64,000 bases of DNA, taken from positions 1,803,501 through 1,867,500 of the forward strand of contig NZ_CP006877.1 in NCBI RefSeq assembly GCF_000816845.1, written 5' to 3'. Position numbers and translations under genes: made by a program. The notes under the pieces are model-generated. The model did not search any database. It saw nothing but the letters and a program-made list of their open reading frames with translations, and was not told the DNA's origin. The DNA comes from Rhizobium gallicum bv. gallicum R602sp (lineage in GTDB: Bacteria; Pseudomonadota; Alphaproteobacteria; Rhizobiales; Rhizobiaceae). Each line of letters opens with the position of its first letter. Within the stretch, counting starts at the first letter, position 1. Positions 49,984 to 60,131 of the stretch are shown here, piece after piece.

Positions 49984-51070
49984 ACTCGAAAAACGGCCAC
50001 AGGTCTCGAAACTCTTCGGGTTCGTTTCGCCGCTCCTGGCACTGGTGCTGACGCTGGTTGCAGGCAGCATCATGTTCGCTCTGCTCGGCAAGGATCCAGT
50101 CGGGGCACTAAACGCCTTCTTCGTCGAACCCTTGCTCGAAATCTGGTCGCTGCACGAACTGGCGATCAAGGCCGCGCCGCTCATCCTGATCGCAGTCGGC
50201 CTTTCGGTTTGCTATCGCTCGAACAACTGGAACATTGGTGCCGAAGGCCAGTTCACCATCGGTGCGATCGCAGGCTCGATCCTGCCGATCGTCTTCTACG
50301 ACTGGCATTCGCCCCTCGTGCTGCCGCTGATGCTGATCATGGGCGCCATCGGCGGCGCGCTCTTCGCCGCCATCCCGGCACTCTTGAAGGCGCATTTCAA
50401 TACCAATGAAATCCTGACCTCGCTGATGCTGGTCTATATCGCCCAGCTTTTCCTCGATTGGCTGATCCGTGGTGCCTGGCGCGATCCGAAGGGCTTCAAT
50501 TTTCCCGTTTCGCGCGACTTTGCTCCGGAGGCGGTCCTTCCGGCTATCTGGGAAGAGTCGGGACGCGCGCACTGGGCCTTCATTTTTGCGATCCTCGCGG
50601 CGATCCTCGTCTGGTTTATGATGCGCTATACGCTGAAGGGCTTCGAGGTCGTCGTGCTCGGCCAGTCCGAGCGGGCAGGGCGCTTTGCGGGCTTCTCCTC
50701 GAGGCGGATGATCTGGTTCAGCTTTCTGTTGTCCGGCGCGCTTGCCGGTCTCGCCGGCATTTCCGAAGTGTCTGGTTCGATCGGCCACCTGCAGCCGGCC
50801 ATTTCGCCGGGTTACGGCTTCACGGCGATCATCGTCGCCTTTCTCGGACGCCTCAATCCCCTCGGCATCACTGCCTCCGGCTTAGTGCTGGCGCTTACCT
50901 ATCTCGGCGGCGAGGCGGCACAGCTCTCGATCGGGGTGTCCGACAAGGTGACGCGCGTCTTCCAGGGGCTCCTGCTATTTTTCGTGCTCTCTTGCGACAC
51001 GCTGATCTTCTACAGGATCAGGATCGTCTGGTCGCGAGTGCAGGTAGTCACCGGGAAGGTGGCGCAATGA
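49973..51070 (+). CDS. ABC transporter permease (BMP/nucleoside)
   Basis: 365 residues from the ATG at 49973, overlapping the ATPase end by 11 bases. About ten membrane helices; family block RSNNWNIGAEGQFTIGAIAGS and LKAHFNTNEILTSLML. It pairs with the next permease as a heterodimer. Confidence 0.93.
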   Translation: MRIELEKRPQVSKLFGFVSPLLALVLTLVAGSIMFALLGKDPVGALNAFFVEPLLEIWSLHELAIKAAPLILIAVGLSVCYRSNNWNIGAEGQFTIGAIAGSILPIVFYDWHSPLVLPLMLIMGAIGGALFAAIPALLKAHFNTNEILTSLMLVYIAQLFLDWLIRGAWRDPKGFNFPVSRDFAPEAVLPAIWEESGRAHWAFIFAILAAILVWFMMRYTLKGFEVVVLGQSERAGRFAGFSSRRMIWFSFLLSGALAGLAGISEVSGSIGHLQPAISPGYGFTAIIVAFLGRLNPLGITASGLVLALTYLGGEAAQLSIGVSDKVTRVFQGLLLFFVLSCDTLIFYRIRIVWSRVQVVTGKVAQ

Positions 51071-51984
51071 TCTTCGAAGCCATCCTGCTGACCGTCATCA
51101 CGGCCGCCACGCCCCTCGTGATCGCTGCATTCGGCGAACTTGTGACGGAGCGCGCCGGAGTCTTGAACCTGGGCGTTGAGGGTATGATGATCATGGGCGC
51201 CGTCGGCGCCTTTGCCGCTGCCCAGGCCACCGGATCGCCTTATATCGGCCTGCTGGCCGGTATCGCGACCGGCGCAGTGTTCTCGCTTCTCTTCGGCTTC
51301 CTGACGCTGACGCTGGTAACCAATCAGGTCGCGACCGGCCTTGCGCTGACGATCCTCGGGCTTGGGGCCTCCGGGATGCTCGGCGAGAGCTATGTCGGCA
51401 TCCCCGGTATCAAGGTTCCGCAGATCTACATTCCGTATCTTTCCGACATTCCCTTCATCGGACCGGTTCTTTTTCATCAGGATCTGGTTTTCTACCTGTC
51501 CATCGCGCTCGTCATCGGCATCAACTGGTTCCTCTTCAAAAGCCGCCGGGGCCTGAAGTTGCGGGCGATCGGCGACAATCACAGTTCGGCACACGCGCTC
51601 GGGATTGATGTCATTCGTACCCGCTACCTGGCGGTCATGTTCGGCGGCGCCTGTGCCGGGCTTGCCGGGGCGCAGCTTTCGCTCGTCTATACGCCGCAGT
51701 GGGTGGAGAACATGGCGGCGGGGCGCGGCTGGATCGCGCTTGCGCTCGTCGTCTTTGCGTCTTGGCGGCCGTGGCGGGTGCTTGCGGGAGGCTATCTATT
51801 CGGTGCGGTCTCGATCGGCCAGCTTCACGCGCAGGCCTTTGGGATCGGCATTCCGTCGCAGTTTCTTTCGATGCTGCCTTATGCCGCGACTATTGTCGTT
51901 CTCATCATCATTTCTCATAATCGGCGCACGACGTTGATCAACACGCCGGCATCGCTTGGCAAGGCCTTCGTGCCTGACCGGTGA
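51067..51984 (+). CDS. ABC transporter permease (BMP/nucleoside), second subunit
   Basis: 305 residues, starting at the ATG that overlaps the stop of the first permease (ATGA). Membrane helices with the family words ERAGVLNLGVEGMMIMGA and LTLVTNQVATGLALTILG. A longer upstream frame is a shadow of the first permease. Confidence 0.93.
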   Translation: MIFEAILLTVITAATPLVIAAFGELVTERAGVLNLGVEGMMIMGAVGAFAAAQATGSPYIGLLAGIATGAVFSLLFGFLTLTLVTNQVATGLALTILGLGASGMLGESYVGIPGIKVPQIYIPYLSDIPFIGPVLFHQDLVFYLSIALVIGINWFLFKSRRGLKLRAIGDNHSSAHALGIDVIRTRYLAVMFGGACAGLAGAQLSLVYTPQWVENMAAGRGWIALALVVFASWRPWRVLAGGYLFGAVSIGQLHAQAFGIGIPSQFLSMLPYAATIVVLIIISHNRRTTLINTPASLGKAFVPDR

Positions 51985-52031
51985 CGCACAACAACAGACG
52001 GGTTTCAAACTCCCAACCAACAGGGGCTAAA

Positions 52032-53105
52032 ATGAAGAAACTAGCACTCGCACTTGCGGCAACCGCTGCGCTTGTCATCAGCGTCGGCTCGGCCGCACAA
52101 GCCGCAGACAAGACCAAGGTCTGCTTCATCTATGTCGGCACCCGCACGGACGGCGGCTGGACGCAAGCCCATGAAAACGGCCGCCTGCAGGTCGAAAAGG
52201 AATTCGGCGATAAGGTTGAAACACCTTACCTCGAAAGTGTTCCGGAAGGTCCGGACGCCGAGCGCGCGATCGAGCGCATGGCCCGCTCCGGCTGCTCGCT
52301 GATCTTCACCACCTCGTTCGGCTTCATGGATGCCACCGTCAAGGTCGCCCAGAAGTTCCCGAAGGTGAAGTTTGAGCACGCAACGGGCTTCAAGGCAGCG
52401 GAAAACGTCGCGACCTACAATTCGCGCTTCTATGAGGGCCGCTACATTCAGGGCCAGATCGCCGCCAAGATGTCGAAGAAGGGCCTCGCCGGCTACATCG
52501 CTTCCTTCCCGATTCCGGAAGTGGTGATGGGGATCAACGCATTCGAACTCGGCGCGAAGTCCGTGAATCCCGACTTCAAGCTGAAAGTCGTATGGGCCAA
52601 TACTTGGTTCGACCCGGGCAAGGAAGCCGACGCCGCCAAGGCACTGATCGACCAGGGCGTCGACATCTTGACACAGCACACCGACACCACGGCGCCGATG
52701 CAGGTTGCTGCCGAACGTGGCATAATGGCCTTCGGTCAGGCGTCGGACATGATCAAGGCCGGTCCGAAAACCCAGTTGACGGCAATCGTCGACACATGGG
52801 GCGCTTACTATACCAAGCGCACAAAGGCCCTGCTCGACGGCACGTGGAAGTCTGAACAGATCTGGGACGGCCTGAAAGACGGCATCTTGACGATGGCGCC
52901 CTACACGAACATGCCGGACGACGTGAAGAAGATGGCCGAAGAAACCGAGGCCAAGATCAAGTCCGGCGAACTGCATCCCTTCACCGGCCCGATCAACAAG
53001 CAGGACGGTACGCCCTGGCTGAAGGATGGCGAGAAGGCCGATGATGGCACGCTGCTCGGCATGAACTTCTACATCCAAGGCGTCGACGACAAACTGCCGC
53101 AATAA
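52032..53105 (+). CDS. BMP family ABC transporter substrate-binding protein
   Basis: 357 residues from ATG 52032 (GGGGCTAAA ahead). Signal peptide MKKLALALAATAALVISVGS ends at AQA. Mature part has the BMP/PnrA pattern VCFIYVGTRTDGGWTQAHE, FTTSFGFMD and the Asp/Asn of the nucleoside pocket. Binds purine nucleosides in characterised homologues; the substrate here is inferred. Followed by a strong terminator. Confidence 0.92.
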   Translation: MKKLALALAATAALVISVGSAAQAADKTKVCFIYVGTRTDGGWTQAHENGRLQVEKEFGDKVETPYLESVPEGPDAERAIERMARSGCSLIFTTSFGFMDATVKVAQKFPKVKFEHATGFKAAENVATYNSRFYEGRYIQGQIAAKMSKKGLAGYIASFPIPEVVMGINAFELGAKSVNPDFKLKVVWANTWFDPGKEADAAKALIDQGVDILTQHTDTTAPMQVAAERGIMAFGQASDMIKAGPKTQLTAIVDTWGAYYTKRTKALLDGTWKSEQIWDGLKDGILTMAPYTNMPDDVKKMAEETEAKIKSGELHPFTGPINKQDGTPWLKDGEKADDGTLLGMNFYIQGVDDKLPQ

Positions 53106-53126
53106 TCGCTGCATTTTCGCAGTTGC

Positions 53127-53158
53127 AAAAGGCGCTCCCTCTCTGAGCGCCTTTTTTT
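53127..53158 (+). terminator. terminator of the BMP importer operon
   Basis: AAAAGGCGCT and AGCGCCTTTTTTT around a 7-base loop, 22 bases after the binding protein stop. Confidence 0.9.
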
Positions 53159-53169
53159 GCGAGCCATCC

Positions 53170-53205
53170 TAAAATAGTAATTTACAAAAGTAATACTATA
53201 TGATT
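53170..53205. promoter_or_regulatory. AT-rich promoter region ahead of ytfQ
   Basis: The stretch AATAGTAATTTAC..AAGTAATACTATA is far more AT-rich than its surroundings and has 6-bp arms ATAGTA/TACTAT spaced by 14 bases. Probable promoter and possible site for the GntR regulator at the end of the operon. Confidence 0.4.
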
Positions 53206-53250
53206 TTTTCTCTCCTGCGCCGCGAGGAGCGGCATTTGGGAGAGACAATC

Positions 53251-54213
53251 ATGAAATTGAAAAATGCACTTTTGAGTGCCACGGTTTTGGCTGCCTGCAT
53301 GTTCGGTTCTGCATCTGCAGCTGAGCTTGTCGTGGGCTTCTCACAGATCGGCTCGGAGTCCGGCTGGCGTGCCGCTGAGACGACGGTGACTAAGCAGGAA
53401 GCTGAGAAGCGCGGCGTTGATCTAAAATTTTCCGATGCCCAGCAGAAGCAGGAGAACCAGATCAAGGCGCTGCGCTCCTTCGTTGCACAAGGCGTCAACG
53501 CAATTTTCCTCGCTCCCGTCGTCGAAACAGGCTGGGACGATGTCCTCAAGGAAGCCAAGGAAGCCGAAATCCCGGTCATCCTGCTCGACCGTACCATCAA
53601 GGCTCCGGATGATCTCTATCTGACGGCTGTGACCTCCGACCAAGTCCATGAAGGCAAGGTTGCGGGCGAGTGGCTCGTCAAGAATGCCGGCGACAAGAAG
53701 TGCAACATCGTCGAACTGCAAGGCACCACCGGTTCCTCGCCGGCGATTGCCCGCAAGAAGGGCTTCGAGGAAGCGCTTGCCGGCCACGAGAACTTCAAGA
53801 TCGTCCGCAGCCAGACCGGCGACTTCACCCGCTCCAAGGGCAAGGAAGTCATGGAAAGCTTCCTGAAGGCTGAAAACGGCGGTAAGGACATCTGCGCGCT
53901 TTATGCCCACAACGACGATATGGCCGTCGGCGGCATTCAGGCGATCAAGGAAGCCGGCCTGAAGCCCGGCAAGGATATCCTCGTCGTCTCTATCGACGCC
54001 GTTCCGGACATCTTCCAGGCGATGGCGGCAGGCGAAGCCAACGCGACGGTCGAGCTTACGCCGAACATGGCCGGCCCGGCATTCGATGTGCTTGACGCCT
54101 ATCTGAAGGACAAGAAGGAGCCGCCGAAGTGGATCCAGACGGAATCGAAGCTCTACACGCCGGCTGATGATCCGATGAAGGTCTACGAAGCCAAAAAGGG
54201 CCTCGGTTACTAA
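53251..54213 (+). CDS. ytfQ: sugar ABC transporter substrate-binding protein (YtfQ type)
   Basis: 320 residues from ATG 53251 (GGGAGAGA upstream). Signal peptide MKLKNALLSATVLAACMFGS ends after ASA. Mature protein is of the ribose/galactofuranose class: VVGFSQIGSESGWR, LDRTIKAPDD, CALYAHNDDMAVGGIQA and VELTPNMAGP. E. coli YtfQ binds galactofuranose; the sugar here is inferred. Confidence 0.92.
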   Translation: MKLKNALLSATVLAACMFGSASAAELVVGFSQIGSESGWRAAETTVTKQEAEKRGVDLKFSDAQQKQENQIKALRSFVAQGVNAIFLAPVVETGWDDVLKEAKEAEIPVILLDRTIKAPDDLYLTAVTSDQVHEGKVAGEWLVKNAGDKKCNIVELQGTTGSSPAIARKKGFEEALAGHENFKIVRSQTGDFTRSKGKEVMESFLKAENGGKDICALYAHNDDMAVGGIQAIKEAGLKPGKDILVVSIDAVPDIFQAMAAGEANATVELTPNMAGPAFDVLDAYLKDKKEPPKWIQTESKLYTPADDPMKVYEAKKGLGY

Positions 54214-54224
54214 TTGACACTGTT

Positions 54225-54255
54225 GCCGCACCGGTCCCTCATGGATCGGTGCGGC
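54225..54255 (+). other. stem-loop between ytfQ and ytfR
   Basis: GCCGCACCG and CGGTGCGGC arms with a 13-base loop, 12 bases after the binding protein stop. It should stabilise the abundant ytfQ message or lower ytfR expression, as is common in such operons. Confidence 0.7.
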
Positions 54256-54330
54256 GCTGCCCGTGCGAGCGGGACATCATGTCCGGCAAGTGCAAGGGCA
54301 TGCGCGGTCATATCTGGAAAATATCGAGCC

Positions 54331-55854
54331 ATGATTCAAGATTTCGAGAACGTTCTCGTCGCGTCCGGAATATCGAAGTTCTTCCCCGGCGCCGTGGCGT
54401 TGGACAAGGTCGATTTCACGCTTCGCAAGGGCGAAGTCCATGCGCTGCTCGGCGAAAACGGAGCCGGCAAATCCACACTCATAAAATGCCTGACCGGCGC
54501 CTATCGCCGCGACGAGGGAAGACTTGCGCTCGAGGGCAGCGAGATCGATCCCCCCGATACGCTGGCGGCACAGAGGCTCGGCATCGGGACCGTCTATCAG
54601 GAGGTGAACCTCCTGCCGAATCTCAGCGTCGCCGAGAATCTTTTCCTTGGCCGTCAGCCACGTCGTTTCGGCATGGTCGATACGCGCGCGATGAACCGGA
54701 TGGCGCGCGAGCTGCTGGCGCAATATGGCTTGGACATCGATGTCACGGCACAGCTCGAGCGCTTCTCCGTCGCCGTCCAGCAGGTGATCGCCATTGCCCG
54801 TGCAGTCGATCTTTCGGGCAAGGTTCTGATCCTCGACGAGCCGACCGCGAGCCTTGATACGCACGAAGTCGCGATGCTGTTCAATGTCATCAATGACTTG
54901 AGGAAGCGTGGATTAGGCATTGTCTTTATTACACACTTTCTTGAACAGGTTTACGAGATCAGCGACCGCATCACAGTGCTTCGCAACGGCAGGCTTGTCG
55001 GCACCCGGGAAGTGGCGGAACTGCCGCGGCAGGCGCTGATCCCGATGATGCTCGGCCGCGAACTGGCGCAGACGGAAGAGGCCGCAAAGGAACGCACGGC
55101 CGCTGCGGGCAGCGTCAAATATCGCTTCGAGGGCTATGGCAAGCGCGGCAAGGTAAAGCCTTTCGATCTCGATATTCGCGTGGGTGAAGTCGTCGGCATA
55201 GCCGGGCTGCTCGGTTCCGGACGTACCGAGACGGCAGAACTTTTTTTCGGCATAGAGCATGCCGACAGCGGCAGGGCGGTGATCGATGGAAAGGTTGTGG
55301 CGCTGTCGAGCCCGCGCGCTGCGATCAGGCACGGCTTCGGTTTCTGCCCGGAGGACCGCAAGACCGACGGGATTATCGGCGATCTGTCGATCCGCGAGAA
55401 TATCGCGCTGGCGCTTCAGGCCCGCCGCGGCTGGGCAAGACCGCTGTCGCGCGGCGAACAGAATGCTCTTGCGGACCAATATATCAAGGCGCTCGATATC
55501 CGCACGACCGACCGTGAGAAACCGATCCGGCTGCTTTCGGGCGGCAACCAGCAGAAAGCCATCCTCGCGCGGTGGCTTGCCACCAATCCTGATTTCCTGA
55601 TCCTCGACGAGCCGACGCGCGGCATCGACGTCGGTGCCCATGCGGAGATCATCCGACTGATCGAGGAGCTTTGTGCAAAGGGCATGTCGCTGATCGTGAT
55701 CTCATCTGAATTGGAAGAGCTTGTCGCCTATAGTTCACGCGTCGTCGTCCTTCGCGACCGCGAGCACATTGCCGAGCTTGCTGGGGACCGCTTGACGGCA
55801 TCCCACATCATCGACGCGATTGTCGCGGCCGAACAGAAAACGGAGGATGCATGA
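54331..55854 (+). CDS. ytfR: sugar ABC transporter ATP-binding protein (YtfR type)
   Basis: 507 residues from ATG 54331 (MIQDFENVLVASGISK). Two RbsA-like halves: Walker A GENGAGKSTL with Walker B LILDEPTASLD in the first, and GLLGSGRTE, LLSGGNQQK and LILDEPTRGID in the second. Energises the YtfT/YjfF permeases. It overlaps ytfT by 4 bases. Confidence 0.94.
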   Translation: MIQDFENVLVASGISKFFPGAVALDKVDFTLRKGEVHALLGENGAGKSTLIKCLTGAYRRDEGRLALEGSEIDPPDTLAAQRLGIGTVYQEVNLLPNLSVAENLFLGRQPRRFGMVDTRAMNRMARELLAQYGLDIDVTAQLERFSVAVQQVIAIARAVDLSGKVLILDEPTASLDTHEVAMLFNVINDLRKRGLGIVFITHFLEQVYEISDRITVLRNGRLVGTREVAELPRQALIPMMLGRELAQTEEAAKERTAAAGSVKYRFEGYGKRGKVKPFDLDIRVGEVVGIAGLLGSGRTETAELFFGIEHADSGRAVIDGKVVALSSPRAAIRHGFGFCPEDRKTDGIIGDLSIRENIALALQARRGWARPLSRGEQNALADQYIKALDIRTTDREKPIRLLSGGNQQKAILARWLATNPDFLILDEPTRGIDVGAHAEIIRLIEELCAKGMSLIVISSELEELVAYSSRVVVLRDREHIAELAGDRLTASHIIDAIVAAEQKTEDA

Positions 55855-56867
55855 GTTCCTCGCTGAAGGCGCTTGCCATACGCCTGGCGCCGCAATTGAT
55901 TGCGCTGGCCGTCATTCTTTTGTTAAATTTCATCATGTTTCCGCAGTTTTTTAATGTCGTCGTTCAGAATGACCGCCTCTATGGCAGTCTGATCGACGTC
56001 CTGAACCGCGGCGCCCCTGTTGCCCTGCTCGCCATCGGCATGACGCTGGTGATCGCCACGAAAGGCATCGATCTTTCGGTCGGCGCTGTCATTGCGATCT
56101 GCGGTGCGGTTGCCGCCTCGTCGATCGTCTCCGGCAATTCGCTGGCCTACACGCTGATCACGACGCTCTGCGTCGGGTTGCTTTGCGGCGTTTGGAACGG
56201 GTTCTTGGTGGCAATCCTGAATATCCAGCCGATCATCGCCACGCTTGTGCTGATGGTCGCCGGACGCGGCATCGCCCAGCTGATCACCGAAGGCGTGATC
56301 ATGACTTTTAATGATCCGGGTCTGATATTCTTCGGCAGCGGCTCCTTCGCCTTTTTGCCGATGCCCGTCGTGATCTGGCTGATCGCCGGCGCGTTGGTGA
56401 TCCTGCTCGTCAGGCGGACCGCACTCGGCATGCTGATCGAATCGGTCGGTATCAATCGCCGTGCCAGCACGCTCTCCGGGGTTCGCACGCCCGTTCTATT
56501 GATGGCGGTCTATATGCTTAGCGCGCTCTGTGCGGCGATTGCTGGCATTATCGTGGCCGCCGACATCAAGGGTGCCGATGCCAACAATGCCGGTCTCTGG
56601 CTGGAGCTCGATGCGATCCTTGCGGTCGTCGTGGGTGGTAATTCTCTCCTCGGCGGGCGCTTCAGCATTCTCGGCTCGCTGATCGGGGCGATGATCATCC
56701 AGGCGGTCAATACCGGCATCCTGCTATCCGGTTTCCCCCCGGAATTCAACCTGATCATCAAGGCCGTGATCGTCCTGATCATTCTCATCATCCAGTCGCC
56801 TGCGTTGCAATCCGCCGCAGTCTTCTTCAGCCGCAAGCCGGAAGTCAGAGCGGAGCTGTTGAAATGA
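55851..56867 (+). CDS. ytfT: sugar ABC transporter permease (YtfT type)
   Basis: 338 residues, eight or more membrane helices, with the branched RbsC words GMTLVIATKGIDLSVGAV and GVWNGFLVAILNIQPIIATL. ATGA overlaps on both sides (ytfR and yjfF) show translational coupling. Confidence 0.93.
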   Translation: MSSSLKALAIRLAPQLIALAVILLLNFIMFPQFFNVVVQNDRLYGSLIDVLNRGAPVALLAIGMTLVIATKGIDLSVGAVIAICGAVAASSIVSGNSLAYTLITTLCVGLLCGVWNGFLVAILNIQPIIATLVLMVAGRGIAQLITEGVIMTFNDPGLIFFGSGSFAFLPMPVVIWLIAGALVILLVRRTALGMLIESVGINRRASTLSGVRTPVLLMAVYMLSALCAAIAGIIVAADIKGADANNAGLWLELDAILAVVVGGNSLLGGRFSILGSLIGAMIIQAVNTGILLSGFPPEFNLIIKAVIVLIILIIQSPALQSAAVFFSRKPEVRAELLK

Positions 56868-57832
56868 ACTCGAAATACCTGCCGCTCCTGGCAACCATCG
56901 TCATCTTCGTCCTTTCCTATGCGGCCTGCGCGCTGCAGTACCCGAACATGCTCTCGACCCGCGTCGCCGGCAACCTGCTGACCGACAACGCTTTTTTGGG
57001 AATTGCTGCGGTCGGCATGACCTTCGTCATCATCTCGGGCGGTATCGACCTTTCAATCGGCTCGGTCATCGCCTTTACCGGCGTGTTCCTTGCCGTCGTG
57101 CTGCGGGACACCTCGATTCATCCGCTCGCAGCCTTTGCGTTGGTTCTCGCCATCACCACTGCCTTCGGTGGACTGATGGGCGCGGTAATCCACTATCTGA
57201 AGATGCCGGCCTTCATCGTGACGCTTGCCGGCATGTTCCTGGCGCGCGGCATGTCCTACGTGCTTTCGATCGACAGTATCCCCATCGATCACGATTACTA
57301 TTCGACGCTGACCGGAATTTACTATCGTCTGCCGGGCGGCGGACGACTGACGCTGGTCGGCGGAGTCATGCTGCTGGTTTTCATCGCCGGCGTCTTCATT
57401 GCGCACCGCACCCGCTTCGGAGCAAACGTCTACGCGCTCGGCGGCGGCGTCCAGACGGCGGAGTTGATGGGTGTGCCGGTCGGCCCGACGACCATCCGGA
57501 TCTACGCGCTCTCCGGTTTTTTGGCGGGCCTATCCGGAATCGTTTTTTCGCTCTATACGTCTGCCGGATATTCCCTGGCGGCGGTCGGTGTCGAGCTTGA
57601 CGCCATCGCGGCGGTGGTCATTGGGGGGACTCTTCTGACCGGGGGGGCAGGATTCGTAGCTGGAACCTTCATCGGTCTCCTGATACAGGGCCTTATTCAG
57701 ACATACATCACCTTCGACGGGACGCTCTCGAGCTGGTGGACGAAAATCCTGATCGGCCTTTTGCTCTTTGCGTTTATCCTGATGCAAAAGGCCATCCTGT
57801 TCTTGTCCAGTTTGAACAAGAGGTACGCCTGA
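56864..57832 (+). CDS. yjfF: sugar ABC transporter permease (YjfF type)
   Basis: 322 residues, RbsC-like, with GMTFVIISGGIDLSIGSVIA and KMPAFIVTLAGMFLARGM. Forms a heterodimer with the preceding permease. Its end overlaps no other gene; the GntR start follows 11 bases later. Confidence 0.93.
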   Translation: MNSKYLPLLATIVIFVLSYAACALQYPNMLSTRVAGNLLTDNAFLGIAAVGMTFVIISGGIDLSIGSVIAFTGVFLAVVLRDTSIHPLAAFALVLAITTAFGGLMGAVIHYLKMPAFIVTLAGMFLARGMSYVLSIDSIPIDHDYYSTLTGIYYRLPGGGRLTLVGGVMLLVFIAGVFIAHRTRFGANVYALGGGVQTAELMGVPVGPTTIRIYALSGFLAGLSGIVFSLYTSAGYSLAAVGVELDAIAAVVIGGTLLTGGAGFVAGTFIGLLIQGLIQTYITFDGTLSSWWTKILIGLLLFAFILMQKAILFLSSLNKRYA

Positions 57833-57843
57833 CGGAGGACTTG

Positions 57844-58596
57844 TTGCGCAACCGTTTGCTTGAGACACGAAGGACCGGCCGAAAGACCCGCACGAGCCAC
57901 GCGCAGGTCGTGGACGAGCTTGGCAAGGCCATCGTCGCCGGAACCTATCCGGTCGGCTCGATTTTGCCTGGAGACGTCGAGCTTGCCCAGCGCTTCAAGG
58001 TCTCCCGCACCGTCCTTCGCGAAACGATGAAGACGCTTGCAGCCAAGGGCATGGTTGTTGCCAAGGCCCGCGTCGGCACGCGTGTGACGGAGAAGAACCT
58101 CTGGAACATGTTCGACAGCGAGATCATCGCCTGGCACTTCGACCACGGCGTCACCGAAGAATTCCTGCTGCAACTCTACGACATCCGCCTTGCTGTGGAA
58201 CCCTTTGCCGCGGGCCTTGTGGCAGAACGCGCAAACGCCGATGACATCGCGACGCTGCGTGCATTGGCGCTCGACATGGCTGCGCCAGGCCACACGACGG
58301 AGAGCCTTGCGCTCGCCGACCTGAAATTCCATCTCGCCGTCGCCGATGCCTCCCACAACCCATTCATGCGCACGCTCGGAAGTCTGATCGAGGCGGCCCT
58401 GGTCGGTATGTTCCGCCTGAGCACGCCGCCATCGCAGAACGGTTTCGCCACCATTGCCGACACGCATATGCGCATTGTCGATACGATCGTCGCCGGCGAC
58501 GTTGTCGGCGCTCGCAAGGCGATGGAAGATGTTATCGTTGAAGGCCGCAAACATGTGCGTGACGCCTATGCGGCGTTCTCCGAGGTTTCCGCCTGA
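57844..58596 (+). CDS. GntR family regulator (FadR/FCD type)
   Basis: 250 residues if translation starts at TTG 57844, five bases after GGAGG; no ATG fits near the N-terminus and the longer frame would run inside yjfF. Winged helix-turn-helix (LPGDVELAQRFKVSRTVLRET) and an FCD domain with a likely metal site (His/Asp of LRLAVEPF and DLKFHLAVADASHN). Last gene of the importer operon, so probably its own repressor answering to the sugar or an intermediate. Confidence 0.88.
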   Translation: MRNRLLETRRTGRKTRTSHAQVVDELGKAIVAGTYPVGSILPGDVELAQRFKVSRTVLRETMKTLAAKGMVVAKARVGTRVTEKNLWNMFDSEIIAWHFDHGVTEEFLLQLYDIRLAVEPFAAGLVAERANADDIATLRALALDMAAPGHTTESLALADLKFHLAVADASHNPFMRTLGSLIEAALVGMFRLSTPPSQNGFATIADTHMRIVDTIVAGDVVGARKAMEDVIVEGRKHVRDAYAAFSEVSA

Positions 58597-58671
58597 TCCA
58601 AATTCATCTTTGTCGCCGGTTCGCCTTGCTGCTATGGCAGAGCTGAACAATGGATTCCCGGAGCCTGCCCC

Positions 58672-60036
58672 ATGGAACGCACCTGCCTTGCCGTCATTCT
58701 TGCCGCCGGCGACAGCACACGCATGAAATCCTCGAAATCGAAGGTGCTGCATCCGGTCGCCAACCGGCCGATGATCGCACATGTCGTGGACGCCGTGGCG
58801 AAGGCCGGCATTTCGTCGGTTGCTCTCGTCGTCGGGCGTAATGCCGGCGAAGTCTCGAAGGCCGCCAGAATCGGCGGCGTCGAGGTCGAGGCACACTTGC
58901 AGAAGGAGCGCCTCGGAACCGGACATGCAGTTCTTGCGGCACGCGAAGCGATCGCCCGCGGCTACGACGATATCCTGGTGACGTATGGCGATGTCCCGTT
59001 ACAGACCGAGGGGCCGCTGAAGGCGGCGCGCCAGGGACTGGCGGAGGGCAGCGACATCGTCGTCATCGGCTTCCATACGAGCAAGCCCGCGGGCTACGGC
59101 CGGTTACTCGTCAAGGACGGCGAATTGATTGCGATCCGCGAGGAGAAGGACGCGACCGATGCGGAGCGCGCCGTCAAATGGTGCAATAGCGGCCTGATGG
59201 CGATCAACGGCCGCAAGGCCCTCGATCTCCTTGCGCGCATTGAAAACAGCAACGCCAAAGGCGAATACTATCTCACGGACCTCGTCGAGATTGCCCGCTC
59301 GCTCGGCGGCCGGGTAACGGCCGTCGATGCGCCGGAAGTGGAAATGACCGGTTGCAACAACAGGGCAGAACTCGCGGCGATCGAGCGTTTCTGGCAGGAG
59401 CGCCGCCGCCACGAATTGATGATCTCCGGCGTGACGATGATCGCCCCCGAAACGGTTTTCCTGTCGCACGACACCGTCATCGGCCAGGATGCGCTGATCG
59501 AGCCGAATGTCGTCTTCGGTCCGGGCGCGGTGATCGACGGCGGCGCGGTGATCCATGCTTTCTCCCATATCGAAGGCGCGCATGTCAGCGTCGGTGCGAC
59601 GGTCGGTCCCTTTGCACGCCTGCGGCCGGGCGCCGATCTCGGCGAGAGATCGAAGGTCGGCAACTTCTGCGAGGTGAAGAACGGGCAGATCGGTGAGGGC
59701 GCCAAGGTCAACCACCTGACCTATATTGGCGATGCGGTCATCGGCGCCGGAGCCAATATCGGCGCGGGCACAATCACCTGCAATTATGACGGCGTGAACA
59801 AGCACGAGACCCGCATCGGTGCCAACGCCTTCATCGGCTCCAACAGTGCGCTGGTTGCTCCGGTCAGCATTGGCGACGGTGCCTATATTGCGTCGGGCAG
59901 CGTCATCACCCACAATGTCCCTGCCGAGGCGCTCGCTTTCGGCCGGGCGCGCCAGGAAATGAAACCGGAGCGCGCCAAGGCGATCCGCGAGCGCGCGCAG
60001 GCGATCAAGGCCGCAAAGCAAGCCAAGACTGAGTAA
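58672..60036 (+). CDS. glmU: bifunctional UDP-GlcNAc synthase (GlmU)
   Basis: 454 residues. Uridyltransferase half (1-230) with [20 protein letters not shown]: the usual Gly after AAG is Asp here. C-terminal half is a left-handed beta-helix acetyltransferase with hexapeptide repeats and [15 protein letters not shown]. Makes UDP-GlcNAc from glucosamine-1-phosphate, feeding peptidoglycan and LPS. Next to glmS. Confidence 0.96.
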   Translation: MERTCLAVILAAGDSTRMKSSKSKVLHPVANRPMIAHVVDAVAKAGISSVALVVGRNAGEVSKAARIGGVEVEAHLQKERLGTGHAVLAAREAIARGYDDILVTYGDVPLQTEGPLKAARQGLAEGSDIVVIGFHTSKPAGYGRLLVKDGELIAIREEKDATDAERAVKWCNSGLMAINGRKALDLLARIENSNAKGEYYLTDLVEIARSLGGRVTAVDAPEVEMTGCNNRAELAAIERFWQERRRHELMISGVTMIAPETVFLSHDTVIGQDALIEPNVVFGPGAVIDGGAVIHAFSHIEGAHVSVGATVGPFARLRPGADLGERSKVGNFCEVKNGQIGEGAKVNHLTYIGDAVIGAGANIGAGTITCNYDGVNKHETRIGANAFIGSNSALVAPVSIGDGAYIASGSVITHNVPAEALAFGRARQEMKPERAKAIRERAQAIKAAKQAKTE

Positions 60037-60131
60037 CGGCCGGAAATCGAAAGTGACCGGCTGACCGATTGAGAAATAACAGCAAATCGCTAGGACTGAC
60101 TCGTTATTTTCGAAGCGTTGGGGACATTTTC

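Noticed and set aside
60037..60131. A glmS ribozyme ahead of glmS
   Set aside because: The 95-base gap is too short and lacks the ribozyme core; it is not known in this bacterial group.
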